Source of the DNA: Microbacterium sp. zg-Y1090
Lineage (GTDB): Bacteria > Actinomycetota > Actinomycetes > Actinomycetales > Microbacteriaceae
DNA length: 64,000 nucleotides
Assembly (NCBI RefSeq): GCF_030246945.1
Contig: NZ_CP126742.1
Location: 248,001 to 312,000, forward strand
Reading direction: 5' to 3'
Made by a program: the position numbers and the translations under genes. The notes below the pieces were generated by a model, which was not told the DNA's origin, did no database searches, and was given only the letters and a program-made list of their open reading frames with translations. Positions 15,970 through 24,068 of this stretch are shown in pieces. Each line of letters starts with the position of its first letter. Position 1 is the stretch's first letter.

Positions 15970-17172
15970 CTACAGCTCCATGCGCATGACGGTGATGCCC
16001 GCGAGGTCGGAGCCCTCGGCATCCCGATGCATGCCGATCTTCGTGGCCACGCGTGTCGAGGCGGCGTTGCGCGGATGGATGAGAGCTCGCACTTCGTCGA
16101 ACCCGAGCGTGCGCGCGAGGTCCCGCACCGCCGCCGTCGCCTCGGTGGCGTAGCCGCGCCGCTGGAAGCGCGGAGCCACGTGGTAGCCGACCTCCAGCAC
16201 CCGGTGCGTGCCCAGCCGCTGCCAGGTGAGGCCGCAGTCGCCGACGAACCCGCCGTCGTGGTCCTCGATGATCCACAGGCCGAAGCCGTCGGCGCGGTAG
16301 CGGCTCCGGTTGCGGGCGATCCAGTCGGCGGCCTGCTCGCGGGTGTACGGCGCGGCGTAGTACCGCATCACGCTGGAGTCGCCCAGCAGCCCGGCCATCG
16401 CGTCCAGATCGCTCTCCTGCATATCCCGCAGCCGCAGCCGAGCCGTCGTGAGCACCGCACCGCGGTCGTTGCGAGCCGAGTGCAGCAGCGCGGTGGTGCG
16501 CGGTCCCACCCCGATCTCCTCGGCCGTGCGCAGCTGCTGGGCGGTGTCGACGTCGTTGCGCAGACCGGATGCCGCCGGTGCCGTCACCGCAACGGCACCG
16601 AGCTTGCGGTGTCGCCCGAACGAGCCGGCGCCGAACGCGGATCGCCAGGCCAGCCCGCCGGCGGCGGTCACGAGGGTCGACCCGGTGCCGATGGCATCGC
16701 CCACCACGGCCCGCCGGTGACGGCCTGCGGAGCGCAGCGCGTTCGCCAGCTCGACCGGCTGCAGCGCCGGCAGGTCTCCCAGCAGGGCGGCGCGGGCGCG
16801 TCCGGAGAATCCCGCCGCTCCCATGGCCACGGCGGCGTCCAGTCCTTCGCCGGGATCGCCCACGACCTCGACCGGGGCGGCGCCGGCAGCGCCGGCCACC
16901 GTGGCCGCGACATCCGGATCGCTGCTGACGACGACCACCCGTTCGACCCCCGGAGTACGGGCGGCCGCGGCGATGGTGTCGCGGGCGATCGCGCGGGCCA
17001 GCGCCTGACGGTCGATCCCCGGCACCGCCAGCCGCGACTTGCCGGTCTCGGCCGGTTTCACCGGAACGACGACGATCCACCCCGCCTCGGCAGGCTCACC
17101 GTCGCGAGCGGCGGCGACAGCCTCATCTGGGCCGACCCGCCCGGCATCCGTCGCTTCCAACCCGCCGACCAT
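15970..17172 (-). CDS. cofC: CofC-GNAT fusion: 2-phospho-L-lactate guanylyltransferase plus N-acetyltransferase
   Basis: 400 residues in two domains. Residues about 30-235 resemble CofC/FbiD, which activates phospholactate or phosphoenolpyruvate with GTP for CofD: VVVPVKPAETGKSRLAVPG, then VVSSDPDV and ALLGDLPALQP. Residues about 240-400 are a RimJ-type GNAT: TTARLRLRDMQESDLDAM, GYHVAPRFQRRGYATEA (acetyl-CoA pyrophosphate loop), then the NAASTRVATKIGM motif. The ATG is 5 bp after the fgd stop, so it is the last gene of the F420 operon. CofC proteins are normally single-domain, so the acetyltransferase is unexpected. A stop between the domains was looked for and is absent. Confidence 0.88.
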   Translation of the reverse strand: MVGGLEATDAGRVGPDEAVAAARDGEPAEAGWIVVVPVKPAETGKSRLAVPGIDRQALARAIARDTIAAAARTPGVERVVVVSSDPDVAATVAGAAGAAPVEVVGDPGEGLDAAVAMGAAGFSGRARAALLGDLPALQPVELANALRSAGRHRRAVVGDAIGTGSTLVTAAGGLAWRSAFGAGSFGRHRKLGAVAVTAPAASGLRNDVDTAQQLRTAEEIGVGPRTTALLHSARNDRGAVLTTARLRLRDMQESDLDAMAGLLGDSSVMRYYAAPYTREQAADWIARNRSRYRADGFGLWIIEDHDGGFVGDCGLTWQRLGTHRVLEVGYHVAPRFQRRGYATEATAAVRDLARTLGFDEVRALIHPRNAASTRVATKIGMHRDAEGSDLAGITVMRMEL

Positions 17173-17177
17173 GGGGA

Positions 17178-18191
17178 TCAGCCGCCGAACCGCGCGCGCA
17201 GGCGGGGCAGGATCTCGGCACCGTAGGTGCGCAGAAACCCCTCCTGGTCGAAGCCGGGGTCGTGGAACACGAGGTGGCGGAAGCCGAGATCGACGTAGCG
17301 GGCGATCTGCTCGACGTGCTCGTCCGGATCCGTCGAGACGATGAAGCGCGACGCCGCGCGCTCGATCGGCAGCTCGGCTGCCCGGCGCTGCATCTCGATG
17401 GGGTCGTGGATGCCGGTCTTCTCCTCGGGTGACAGCGCGAGCGGTGCCCAGAACCGCGTCTTATCCAGCGCCTCCTCGCGGGTGTCCGCCAGGGACACCT
17501 TCACCTCGATGAGGGTGTCGACATCGTCGGGGGTGCGACCGCCCTTCTCGAGACCCTCCTTCAGCGCGGGCAGCAGTTTGTCGGTGTACAGCGCCGGATC
17601 CTTGCCGCTCGTGGTGATCCACCCGTCGGCGATGCGACCGGCCAGACGGGTCGCGGCCGGTCCGGACGCGCCGATGTAGATCGGCACCGGCTGGTCGGGG
17701 CGGTCGTAGACGGTGGCATCCTTGACGCTCCAGAAGTCGCCCTCGTACGTCACCCGCTCCTCCGCCCACAGCTCTCGGATGAGGGTGATGGCCTCTTTCA
17801 TGCGCTGGAAGCGCTCGGGCGGGTCGGGCCAGTCCAGGCCGAGGGTGACTTCGTTCAGCGCCTCCCCGGTGCCGACGCCGAGGATCATCCGCCCCGGGAA
17901 CATCACCCCGAGCGTCGCGAACGCCTGAGCGATCACGGCGGGGTGGTAGCGGAACGTCGGGGTGAGCACCGATGTGCCCAGCAGCACCCGGGAGGTGCGC
18001 GCCCCCACCGCACCGAGCCAGGGGAGAGCGGCGGGGGCGTGGCCGCCCTCGTGCATCCAGGGCTGGAAGTGGTCGGAGATGAACACCGAGTCGAAGCCGA
18101 CCTCTTCGGCCAGCACGGCGAAGTCGGCCAGCTCGCCCGGTGCGAACTGCTCGGCTGACGCCTTGTACCCGAGACGGAAGGGCACGGTCAT
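17178..18191 (-). CDS. fgd: F420-dependent glucose-6-phosphate dehydrogenase
   Basis: 337 residues. It reduces F420 with glucose-6-phosphate, supplying F420H2. The residues known from mycobacterial FGD1 are in place: H41 and W45 in SDHFQPWMHEGGHAP and E110 in GVGTGEALNE. The N-terminal LGYKASAEQFAPGEL and the DPIEMQRRAAELPIE block also match closely. It starts at the ATG overlapping the monooxygenase stop by 4 nt, which rules out the long N-terminal extension of the same frame. A related F420-dependent LLM enzyme of other specificity is possible but less likely. Confidence 0.92.
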   Translation of the reverse strand: MTVPFRLGYKASAEQFAPGELADFAVLAEEVGFDSVFISDHFQPWMHEGGHAPAALPWLGAVGARTSRVLLGTSVLTPTFRYHPAVIAQAFATLGVMFPGRMILGVGTGEALNEVTLGLDWPDPPERFQRMKEAITLIRELWAEERVTYEGDFWSVKDATVYDRPDQPVPIYIGASGPAATRLAGRIADGWITTSGKDPALYTDKLLPALKEGLEKGGRTPDDVDTLIEVKVSLADTREEALDKTRFWAPLALSPEEKTGIHDPIEMQRRAAELPIERAASRFIVSTDPDEHVEQIARYVDLGFRHLVFHDPGFDQEGFLRTYGAEILPRLRARFGG

Positions 18192-19678
18192 GACGATCTC
18201 CTCTCGTCCCCGCCGGCGGTGGCGGGGATGGTCGTGAACTCGGTGCCGTCGGCGCGGGCGAGCCGGGCACGGAAGGCGTCGACCGTGCCCGGCCACAGCA
18301 GGGTGAGCCTGCCGCGGTCGACGTACCAGTTGCGGCATCCCCCGGTCAGCCAGGGGGTGGTGCGGGCGGCCCGGTCGATCTCGGCGGTGTACGCGGCCTC
18401 GGCCTGCGGGTCCACCCGCAGCACGCCTCCGGGCGCCTGCGCGCGCTGGGCGAGGGCGCGCACCGCGTAGGCGGCCTGCTCCTCCAGCATCAGCACCGAC
18501 GAATTGTGGCCGAGTGAGGCGTTCGGGCCGTCGAGCACGAAGAGGTTCGGAAAGCCCGCGACGACGGTGGAGGCGAACGAGGTCATGCCGTCGGACCAGT
18601 GCTCCGCAAGCGTGAGCCCTTGCTCGCCGGTCACGAGTTCGGCGTACGGCTGACGCTGCGAGACGAAGCCGGTGGCCAGCACCAGGGCATCGGCTCGGTG
18701 CCGGGTTCCGGATGCCGCGACCAGCGCGCCGTCGTCGTCGACGGCGGCCAGAGCCGAGGGCTCCAGCGTCACGGCGGGCGAGGCGACGGCGGGGTAGAAG
18801 TCGTCGGAGAGCAGCACCCGCTTGCACCCGAACGAATACTGCGGGGTCAGCGCGGCGCGCAGCCGGGCGTCGGGCACCTGTGCGGCGAGGTGATCGAGGG
18901 CGACCTGGCGCGCGGCGGCGGAGGCAGCGGCGTCACCGGATCGGGAGGCGAAGCGGGCCTCACCCTCGACGTACAGCGCCGCGCGCAGCGCCGCGAGCTC
19001 CTCGGGGTGCGTCGCGAACCGCTCCCGCTCGGCGTCGTCGTAGGCGCGCTCGTCGCGGGGGACGATCCACGCGGGGGTGCGCTGGAAGAGGGTCACCTGC
19101 GCGGTGGTCTCGGCCAGGCGGGGCATGAGCTGCACGGCGCTGGCGCCGGTGCCGACGACGGCGATCCGGCGCCCGGCGAGGTCGGCACCGTGGTCCCAGC
19201 GGGCGGAGTGGAAGATCGGCCCGTCGAACTTCTCGAGCCCCGGGATGTCGGGGATGGACGGCTCCGTCAGGCGCCCGCACGCCAGCACGAGGGCGTCGGC
19301 CGTGAGCGGCCCGCGGCCGGTGTCCAGCGTCCACCGCGACGCGGCGGCATCCCACTGCGCGGACAGCAGCGGGGTCTGCAGTCGCAGCCGATCGCCGAGG
19401 TCTTCGGTGGCGGCGACGTCTTCGAGGTAGCGGTGGATCTCCGCCCCCGCGGCGTAGCGTGCCGACCAGCCCGGGTTCGGGTGCGTGGCGAACCCGTACA
19501 GGTGGGACGGCACGTCGCAGGCGACCCCGGGGTAGGTGTTGTCCCGCCAGGTGCCCCCGACGGATGCCGCGCGCTCGAGGATCACGAACGACGACCGCCC
19601 CGCACGGCGCAGCGCGATGGCCATGCCGAGGCCCGCGAACCCCGCGCCGACGACGGCGACCTCGACGTGCTCGGTCAC
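18188..19678 (-). CDS. Flavin-containing monooxygenase (FMO/Baeyer-Villiger type)
   Basis: 496 residues. FAD motif VAVVGAGFAGLGMAIALRRAG at the N-terminus. The FMO/BVMO fingerprint F-x-G-x3-H-x3-W appears as FDGPIFHSARW. The NADPH-binding motif IAVVGTGASAVQLMPRLAE follows. The GTG at 19678 overlaps the fbiC stop by 4 nt (GTGA), and the stop overlaps fgd. Lying between a deazaflavin biosynthesis gene and an F420-reducing enzyme, it may oxygenate a substrate linked to F420 metabolism. That is inference: the fingerprint indicates FAD and NADPH, not F420. Confidence 0.9.
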   Translation of the reverse strand: MTEHVEVAVVGAGFAGLGMAIALRRAGRSSFVILERAASVGGTWRDNTYPGVACDVPSHLYGFATHPNPGWSARYAAGAEIHRYLEDVAATEDLGDRLRLQTPLLSAQWDAAASRWTLDTGRGPLTADALVLACGRLTEPSIPDIPGLEKFDGPIFHSARWDHGADLAGRRIAVVGTGASAVQLMPRLAETTAQVTLFQRTPAWIVPRDERAYDDAERERFATHPEELAALRAALYVEGEARFASRSGDAAASAAARQVALDHLAAQVPDARLRAALTPQYSFGCKRVLLSDDFYPAVASPAVTLEPSALAAVDDDGALVAASGTRHRADALVLATGFVSQRQPYAELVTGEQGLTLAEHWSDGMTSFASTVVAGFPNLFVLDGPNASLGHNSSVLMLEEQAAYAVRALAQRAQAPGGVLRVDPQAEAAYTAEIDRAARTTPWLTGGCRNWYVDRGRLTLLWPGTVDAFRARLARADGTEFTTIPATAGGDERRSS

Positions 19679-22491
19679 CGGTCGTCCCCGCGTTCGTCTG
19701 CGTTCGTGGTCGCCTCCTGGGGCTGCTCGAGTGTCGCGTCCGCACGGTTGTCGTGTGCGGGATCCGCCACTTGCGACACCGGAGCGGCCCCGGGTGCGGG
19801 GGCGGAGGTTCCGGCGGGGCGGAGAGCGTGCTGGGGCTGCTCGAGTGTCGCATCCGCACGGTTGTCGTGTGCGGTACCCGCCATTCGTGACACCGGAGCA
19901 GCGCCGGCGGCGACCCCGCGGGCGCCGGGGACCCCGCGGGCGGCGGCGACCCCGCGGGCGGCGGGGCGCGGCGTGCCGTAGTCGGTGGTGCGCAGCCGGA
20001 ACGGGCGGAACAGGCGGGCCGCGAGCCGGGCGGCATCCGCTACGGGCAGCTCGCTGCCGTGCTCGATCCCGGCGGCGGGGAGCACCCGGCCGTCGAGCAG
20101 GGTGCCGCCCAGGTCGTCGGCGCCGGCGTGCAGCAGCACCGCGGCGGCATCCACGCCGACGCGTGGCCACGGCACCTGCACGTGCGGGATGGCGCCGGCC
20201 AGCATCAGCCGCGCGACGGCGGTCATGGCGCGGTGCTCGTCGATCGCCGCGCGGCCGGGCACGAGGGGCACTCCCCCCGCGGGGCCGGGGAGGGGGATCG
20301 GCACGAACTCGCTGAACCCTCCGCCGGATGCGGTGGCGACGGCGGCCTCCTGCAGGCGCCGCAGCAGGCGCAGGTGGGCGATGCGCTCGTGCGCGGTCTC
20401 GACGTGGCCGTAGAACAGCACGCTCGTGGAGCGGAACCCGTGGCGATGCGCGGCCGAGATCCCCTCGACCCAGCGGTCCACCTCGAGATCGGTGGGGAAG
20501 GCAGCCATCCGCACCCGCTCAGCGGCGACCTTCACGCCCGTGCCCGGCACGGTGTCCACGCCCACCTCGCGCAGCGCGGCGAGGGCGCCGTCGAGGCCGA
20601 GGCCACCGCGCTCCGCGAGATCCCACACGTCCTGCGGGCGATACGCATGCAGGTGGATGCCGGGTGCAGCCTGCTTCACCGCGCGGGCGATGTCCAGGTA
20701 GGCACCGGGATCCTCGCTGTCGGGCAGGCGGCCCTGCACGCACAGCTCGGTGGCGCCGAGGTCGGCGGCGTCCGCGGCGATCCTGCCGACGTCGGCGAGG
20801 TCGAACTCGCCCGGCGCGGTCGCGCCCGCGGCGCGGAAGCCGGTGGAGGTGAGGTTGCGGTTCACCACGAGGCTCACCGCCTCGCCCACGGTGTAGCGCC
20901 GCAGGTCGTCCGCGGTCGCGACGAGCGCCTCGAGGTCCGCGCCGGTGGACGTGAGGAGCAGGGCCCAGTCGTCATCGCCGAGGGCGGTCGGGTCGGCGGC
21001 GGCCTGCTCGGCGAGCCGCGCCCGGGCGCCGCCGGTGCTTCCGGCGGCCGAAACGGGGGTCCCGCCCTCGGCCGGAACGCGGGTGCCGGCGCCGTCGTGT
21101 GCAGGACCTCGCTGAACTGTGCCGTGCGGGACGAATTCGGCCGCGGACGGTGCCGTGGCGGCCGCCGTGGCGACGTTGTGCACGCGGCCGTCGGCAGAGG
21201 CAGCGGCAGCAGAAGCATCGGCGGGCTCGGCGCGATCAGGAGAAGGAGCAGCGGCTGCGGCGGGCGCCGCAGCGAGCGACGTCTGCGGGTCGGCGAGGGC
21301 CGCGACCGGCGCGTGCATCGCCGGGTCGAGCCACTGCTCGCCGCGGCGGAGGTACTCGGGGTGGGCTGTCAGCCGCTCCCGCAGCTCGAAGCCGAGCGCG
21401 GCGGTGCGCGCGGCCAGCTCGTCCAGGTGCGGCCACGGACGCTCGGGGTTGACGTGGTCGGCGGTCACCGGCGACACCCCGCCCCAGTCGTCCGCTCCGG
21501 CCCGCACGAGCAGGTCGAACTCGGCGGGATCCGACAGGTTCGGCGGCACCTGCACCCGCATCCCCGGCCCGAACACCAGCCGGGCGACGGCGACCGCCGC
21601 GACGTACTCGCGCAGCCCGGCGTCGGGTGCGGACTGCGCGGCCGTCCGCGGCTTGGCGCGGAAGTTCTGCACGATCACTTCCTGCACGTGCCCGTGCCGG
21701 TCGTCGGCGTCGCGGATGGCCACCAGCGACTCGGCGCGGTCGCGCAGAGTCTCGCCGATGCCGACGAGGATGCCGGTGGTGAACGGAACCTGTGCCCGCC
21801 CGGCGTCCTCGATCACCCGCAGCCGCACCGCGGGGTCCTTGTCGGGCGACCCGAAGTGCACCTGACCTGGCTCGGTGAACAGGCGCCGCGATGTCGTCTC
21901 GAGCATCATGCCCATCGACGGCGCGGTCGGGCGCAGTGCCACGATTTCGTCGTAGGTCATGACCCCCGGGTTCAGGTGCGCCAGCAGCCCGGTCTCGGCG
22001 GTGATCAGCCGCGCCATGCGGCCGACGTAGTCGAGCGTGGAGGCGTAGCCGTGCTCATCGAGCCAGGCGCGGGCGGCGGGCCACCGGTCCTCGGGGCGGT
22101 CGCCGAGGGTGAGCAGTGCCTCCTTGCATCCCTGCGCCTGTCCCTGCCGCGCGACCGACAGCACCTGCGCCTCGGTCATGTAGAGCGGCTTGTGCAGGGT
22201 GGCCAGCTGGCCGGGGGTGTCCACGAACACGCAGTAGTGGCAGCGGTCGCGGCAGAGGGTCGTCAGGGGCAGGAACACCTTGCGCGAATACGTGATGATG
22301 CCGGGGCGTCCTGCGGCGGCGAGCCCGGCATCGCGCTGGGCGCCGGCGATCGTCAGCATCCGTTCGAACTCGTCGCCGGTGGCGTGCAGCAGCACCTCGG
22401 CGTCGTCGACCCCCACGCGCTCGCCGGCCGCAGCGCGACGCAGGGCGTCGTCGACGGTCGCCGCGGCGGGGGGAGGCTGCAGGAGTGTCAC
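19675..22491 (-). CDS. fbiC: FO synthase FbiC (CofG-CofH fusion) with degenerate CofH iron-sulfur site
   Basis: 938 residues. The N-terminal CofG half has the radical-SAM motif CRDRCHYC (C80, C84, C87) and family blocks such as GCKEALLTLGDRPEDRW and NPGVMTYDEI. An Ala-rich linker covers about residues 400-490. The CofH half keeps VVNRN (542-546), PGTGVKV, YGHVET, GFSEFVPIPLP and GADDLGGTL. In FbiC/CofH proteins as I recall them, a CxxxCxxC motif follows VNRN. Here residues 547-566 hold no cysteine and are about ten residues short, and the usual MQGG reads VQGR. About 99 C-terminal residues (840-938) are an extension encoded partly by two 67-bp repeat elements. FO synthesis by this protein alone is therefore doubtful. 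First gene of the four-gene minus-strand operon. Confidence 0.9.
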   Translation of the reverse strand: MTLLQPPPAAATVDDALRRAAAGERVGVDDAEVLLHATGDEFERMLTIAGAQRDAGLAAAGRPGIITYSRKVFLPLTTLCRDRCHYCVFVDTPGQLATLHKPLYMTEAQVLSVARQGQAQGCKEALLTLGDRPEDRWPAARAWLDEHGYASTLDYVGRMARLITAETGLLAHLNPGVMTYDEIVALRPTAPSMGMMLETTSRRLFTEPGQVHFGSPDKDPAVRLRVIEDAGRAQVPFTTGILVGIGETLRDRAESLVAIRDADDRHGHVQEVIVQNFRAKPRTAAQSAPDAGLREYVAAVAVARLVFGPGMRVQVPPNLSDPAEFDLLVRAGADDWGGVSPVTADHVNPERPWPHLDELAARTAALGFELRERLTAHPEYLRRGEQWLDPAMHAPVAALADPQTSLAAAPAAAAAPSPDRAEPADASAAAASADGRVHNVATAAATAPSAAEFVPHGTVQRGPAHDGAGTRVPAEGGTPVSAAGSTGGARARLAEQAAADPTALGDDDWALLLTSTGADLEALVATADDLRRYTVGEAVSLVVNRNLTSTGFRAAGATAPGEFDLADVGRIAADAADLGATELCVQGRLPDSEDPGAYLDIARAVKQAAPGIHLHAYRPQDVWDLAERGGLGLDGALAALREVGVDTVPGTGVKVAAERVRMAAFPTDLEVDRWVEGISAAHRHGFRSTSVLFYGHVETAHERIAHLRLLRRLQEAAVATASGGGFSEFVPIPLPGPAGGVPLVPGRAAIDEHRAMTAVARLMLAGAIPHVQVPWPRVGVDAAAVLLHAGADDLGGTLLDGRVLPAAGIEHGSELPVADAARLAARLFRPFRLRTTDYGTPRPAARGVAAARGVPGARGVAAGAAPVSRMAGTAHDNRADATLEQPQHALRPAGTSAPAPGAAPVSQVADPAHDNRADATLEQPQEATTNADERGDDR
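19722..19788 (+). repeat. 67-bp inverted-repeat element inside the fbiC tail, copy 4
   Basis: Arms GCTGCTCGAGTGTCGC and GCGACACCGGAGCGGC with inner blocks GTCCGCAC and ATCCGCCACTT. It is read in frame by fbiC on the minus strand as APVSQVADPAHDNRADATLE. Confidence 0.9.
19836..19902 (+). repeat. 67-bp inverted-repeat element inside the fbiC tail, copy 5
   Basis: Arms GCTGCTCGAGTGTCGC and GTGACACCGGAGCAGC, 114 bp from copy 4 and in the same frame, encoding APVSRMAGTAHDNRADATLE. Both copies sit between the normal end of CofH and the fbiC stop. Confidence 0.9.
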
Positions 22492-22573
22492 CGGTCAAGT
22501 GTCCCACCGTGAACCGCGGGCGGGGCGGCCAGATCGTTGCGGTCCCGTAAGCAAACGAGGGCGAGGTCGCTGG

Positions 22574-22579
22574 CAGACT
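22574..22579 (+). promoter_or_regulatory. Leaderless -10-like box for the gene at 22586
   Basis: CAGACT ends 6 nt before the ATG. The intervening AGGAGC could also act as a weak ribosome-binding site. Confidence 0.45.
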
Positions 22580-22585
22580 AGGAGC

Positions 22586-23260
22586 ATGGTGACCCTCCTG
22601 CTGGACTCGACGCGACTCGAGATCGTCTTGTCGGCCACCGAGCGTCTGCTCGCATTCCACAAAGGGAATGTCATCGTGCCGCGCGACACGATCGCGAAGG
22701 TGCAGCTCATCGACGACCCGTGGAGTTGGCTGCGCGGCATCCAGAGCCCGGGCACCCGGCTGCCGGGCGTCATCGCGATGGGCACCTGGAAGTCGGTGAA
22801 CGGCGTCGACTTCGTCATCGTTCGCCGACGCCTGCCCGGCGTCGTGATCGACCTCGAGGGCCACCCCGAGTTCCAGCGCATCGTGCTCAACACGCGCCAC
22901 GGCCTCGCCCTCATCCAGGCGCTGCGTGTGGATGCCGGCGAGCAGCCGGCCGATGTCGTGGCTCTCGCCACGGGCGCGGTTCCCACCGCCGGTGCCGCGG
23001 AGGAGCCGCCCGCCGACGAGCCCGAGGCGCCCGCCGAGGCCGAGTCGCCGAAGGCGGCGCCCGGTGCCGTGCCGGTGCCGGCGCGAAGCCCCGCACCGCA
23101 CGCCCGGCGAAGCCTGCCACCGCACGCCCGGTCAAGCCCGCCACAGCCTGACCCGCCCTGCCTCGCGCTGAGCCTGAGCCGCGCGCTCACACCGAGTCGC
23201 GCTCAGGCGACGTCGCGCTCAGACGACGTCGCGCTCAGGCGACGTCGCGCCGCCAGCTGA
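22586..23260 (+). CDS. Hypothetical protein with conserved N-terminal domain and low-complexity tail
   Basis: 224 residues. I do not recognise the family by a named activity. Residues 1-120 look like a compact beta-rich domain (MVTLLLDSTRLEIVLSATER, VPRDTIAKVQLIDDPWSWLRG, VIVRRRLPGVVIDLEGHPEF). No membrane segment or catalytic motif is evident. After about residue 130 the protein is Pro/Ala/Glu-rich. The last 20 residues or so are encoded by a 16-bp tandem repeat and overlap the 3' end of the convergent permease gene by 26 bp. ATG 22586 is chosen for the 6-nt-spaced CAGACT. Confidence 0.65.
   Translation: MVTLLLDSTRLEIVLSATERLLAFHKGNVIVPRDTIAKVQLIDDPWSWLRGIQSPGTRLPGVIAMGTWKSVNGVDFVIVRRRLPGVVIDLEGHPEFQRIVLNTRHGLALIQALRVDAGEQPADVVALATGAVPTAGAAEEPPADEPEAPAEAESPKAAPGAVPVPARSPAPHARRSLPPHARSSPPQPDPPCLALSLSRALTPSRAQATSRSDDVALRRRRAAS
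23197..23244. repeat. 16-bp direct repeat, three units, at the overlapping ends of convergent genes
   Basis: TCGCGCTCAGGCGACG occurs three times head to tail, with one mismatch in the middle unit. It straddles the end of the hypothetical gene and reaches the stop codon of the ABC permease gene. Confidence 0.85.
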
Positions 23261-24068
23261 ACAGCTGCGCGAGCAGGAGCAGCACGACGGCGAGGCCCAG
23301 CAGCACCAGGCCGCCCGCCCACCATTCGAGGGACGGTGCGGACCCGCCGCCGGCGTCGACCATCGCGCTGGTGTACAGGCTCGCGCCCACCAGCGCATCC
23401 GAGGCGGCGCCGGGGAGGAACTGCACGATGTCGCCGGCGCCCTCGACCAGCGGCACCAGGGTGCGCACGACCGGCTCCAGGAACTGGGTGAACACCAGCG
23501 CGCCCACGATCGCGACGATCTGGTTGCGCACCAGCGCGCCCACGCCGATGCCGATCAGCACCCACAGCACGAACGCGGCGAGCATGCGGCCGAGCATCGC
23601 CCAGATGTCGGTGTCACCCAGCTGCGTGTCGACGCCCTGCAGCGCCAGCAGGCCGGCCGACGGACCCGTCGAAGCCACGATGCCGATCACGCCGTACAGC
23701 AGACCCAGACCGATGCCCACGATGACCTTCGCCGTGAGCACCCGCCCACGGCGCGGGGTGGCGAGGAAGGTGGGAGTGAGTGTCTTGTGCCGGATCTCCG
23801 TGGTCACCATCAGCGTGCCGATGAGGAGCGGGAACACGTAGCCCATCGCGGTGGCGAGGGAGTACAGCACGGACGGCAGGCTCTCCTCGGGTAGCACGGG
23901 AGCACCCTCGCTGCCCGGCAGCGCGCCGGTGGCCGCGGCGGCGAAGAAGAACGCCAGCCCGGCCGCGGTCGATCCCACGTAGAGCAGCAGCACCAGGGCG
24001 AGGATCCACCACGACGAGGTGGAGAACTGCTTGGTGTTCTCGGACTTGACGGTGCCGATGAAGCTCAT
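23235..24068 (-). CDS. ABC-2 type transporter permease
   Basis: 277 residues with about six hydrophobic segments. It starts MSFIGTVKSENTKQFSTSSWWIL, a cytoplasmic N-terminus followed by the first membrane segment, typical of ABC-2 exporters of the antibiotic/lantibiotic-resistance type. A soluble, variable segment between segments one and two contains GALPGSEGAPVLPEE. The start overlaps the ATPase stop by 4 nt (ATGA), so the two form one transporter. The exported substrate is unknown. Confidence 0.88.
   Translation of the reverse strand: MSFIGTVKSENTKQFSTSSWWILALVLLLYVGSTAAGLAFFFAAAATGALPGSEGAPVLPEESLPSVLYSLATAMGYVFPLLIGTLMVTTEIRHKTLTPTFLATPRRGRVLTAKVIVGIGLGLLYGVIGIVASTGPSAGLLALQGVDTQLGDTDIWAMLGRMLAAFVLWVLIGIGVGALVRNQIVAIVGALVFTQFLEPVVRTLVPLVEGAGDIVQFLPGAASDALVGASLYTSAMVDAGGGSAPSLEWWAGGLVLLGLAVVLLLLAQLFSWRRDVA

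Noticed and set aside
14630..17080. Long minus-strand open frame (about 816 codons) over cofD and part of cofC-GNAT
   Set aside because: It is arginine/glycine-rich and low in hydrophobic pattern, runs through the repeat cluster, and is antisense to clearly conserved proteins. It is a high-GC shadow frame.
17178..18827. 549-residue version of the fgd gene with a long N-terminal extension
   Set aside because: The extension overlaps the monooxygenase gene out of frame and lacks protein character. The FGD family start is at 18191 with an ATGA overlap.
18188..20170. 660-residue version of the monooxygenase starting inside fbiC
   Set aside because: The added residues are a shadow of the fbiC tail repeats. 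The GTG at 19678 with a GTGA overlap places the start directly before the FAD motif.
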